From positions 6,603,501 to 6,667,500 of the forward strand of contig NZ_FNTA01000004.1 in NCBI RefSeq assembly GCF_900105055.1: 64,000 bases of DNA, given 5' to 3'. The notes beneath the pieces were generated by a model. It saw nothing but the letters and a program-made list of their open reading frames with translations. It made no database searches and had not been told where the DNA came from. Of this stretch, positions 63,770-64,000 are shown piece after piece (positions within the stretch are counted from its first letter, which is position 1; the number at the start of each line of letters is the position of its first letter). Origin of the DNA: Amycolatopsis lurida. GTDB taxonomy: Bacteria; Actinomycetota; Actinomycetes; Mycobacteriales; Pseudonocardiaceae. A program made the position numbers and the translations under genes.

Positions 63770-63861
63770 CCCGGGACCGGGGTGTCGCGCGAATCGCGGA
63801 GGGTAGCGGTGGCAGGATGTGCGCGGTCGAGACCCGAAGGAGCCGGAGGGGCGGTGAGCAC

Positions 63862-64000
63862 GTGCTCGACCACGAGCAGGACTCGCCCGGACCACAGCGG
63901 ATCACGCTTCCGCCGACGGTCGTGGCCTCCCATCTCCGCGCGTGCGCGGACGACCTCGCCGTCTCCCTCACCGCTTCCGGTACCGCCGCGACGGTGCCCG
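63862..64000 (+). CDS. N-terminus of a truncated gene, unknown
   Basis: The window ends inside this gene. From GTG 63862 it reads VLDHEQDSPGPQRITLPPTV and continues VASHLRACADDLAVSLTASG. GGAGG at 63845 and the composition favour this frame. An ATG at 63817 in the same frame is another possible start. No domain can be named from 46 residues. Confidence 0.4.
   Translation, partial: MLDHEQDSPGPQRITLPPTVVASHLRACADDLAVSLTASGTAATVP

Noticed and set aside
60569-63895. 1108-residue open frame on the minus strand
   Set aside because: Antisense to glnD and the EamA gene; no domain motif is visible and the residue composition is typical of shadow frames.
63854-64000. Alternative GTG start at 63854 for the last gene
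   Set aside because: It is closer to GGAGG, but its frame gives a Ser/Arg/Thr-rich low-complexity peptide; the frame from 63862 is more protein-like.

Overview
The window looks like chromosomal DNA of a high-GC actinomycete of the Pseudonocardiales, most likely Amycolatopsis or a close relative. The reasons are very high third-position GC, frequent GTG and TTG starts, ATGA/TGATG gene junctions, a GlnK-GlnD-Amt nitrogen-sensing block, and intergenic hairpins built on GTGAAGGCCTCC. This placement is an inference; no rRNA gene is present to confirm it.

Layout. 0-3 kb: tail of one ABC-type membrane gene, a second permease-like protein, and asparagine synthetase (asnB, minus strand). 3-11 kb: a complete potassium-transport operon (small leader peptide, kdpF, kdpA, kdpB, kdpC, kdpD, kdpE). 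11-20 kb: a Ser/Pro/Thr-rich membrane-anchored protein, then acyP, smc and ftsY, with an anmK-sodium symporter pair in between. 20-31 kb: a drug-efflux permease with its TetR regulator, an IclR regulator divergent from malate synthase and a partner aldolase-like gene, a ribbon-helix-helix protein, an orphan polysaccharide-export ATPase with a TetR regulator, and a DUF222-HNH gene with an apparent SOS box. 31-49 kb: a purine-catabolism island. It contains PucR, MarR, xanthine dehydrogenase (three subunits), 8-oxoguanine deaminase, guanine deaminase, an NCS2 purine permease and an AtzF-C-like protein. Further on lie uricase, HIU hydrolase, OHCU decarboxylase, a thiamine-binding-like/HTH fusion regulator, allantoinase and allantoicase, interrupted by a secreted protein, a TetR gene, a broken lipase remnant and a secreted peptidase. 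49-51 kb: a CoA-binding protein with MetY. 51-57 kb: five tightly packed genes of unknown function divergent from a LuxR-type regulator. 57-64 kb: an FhuF-like protein, RlmA, amt-glnK-glnD, an EamA transporter and one truncated gene.

How the genes work together. The purine genes describe a route from guanine, 8-oxoguanine and hypoxanthine/xanthine through urate, 5-hydroxyisourate, OHCU and allantoin to allantoate and ureidoglycolate. Glyoxylate released at the end can be drawn into central metabolism by the malate synthase at 23.5 kb. A shared 15-bp inverted repeat in front of both the malate synthase and allantoinase genes suggests that the IclR regulator controls both. The nitrogen sensors amt-glnK-glnD sit at the end of this block.

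Two points stand out. First, the order acyP-smc-ftsY-amt-glnB-glnD, contiguous in mycobacteria, is here split by about 38.6 kb of accessory DNA between ftsY and amt. Second, the operon at 50.9-56.2 kb is the best candidate for an undescribed system. It encodes a strongly charge-polarised acidic/basic protein, a HEVSH putative metallopeptidase and three proteins I cannot assign, and it faces a small LuxR-type regulator across a region with GTCACAC repeats.
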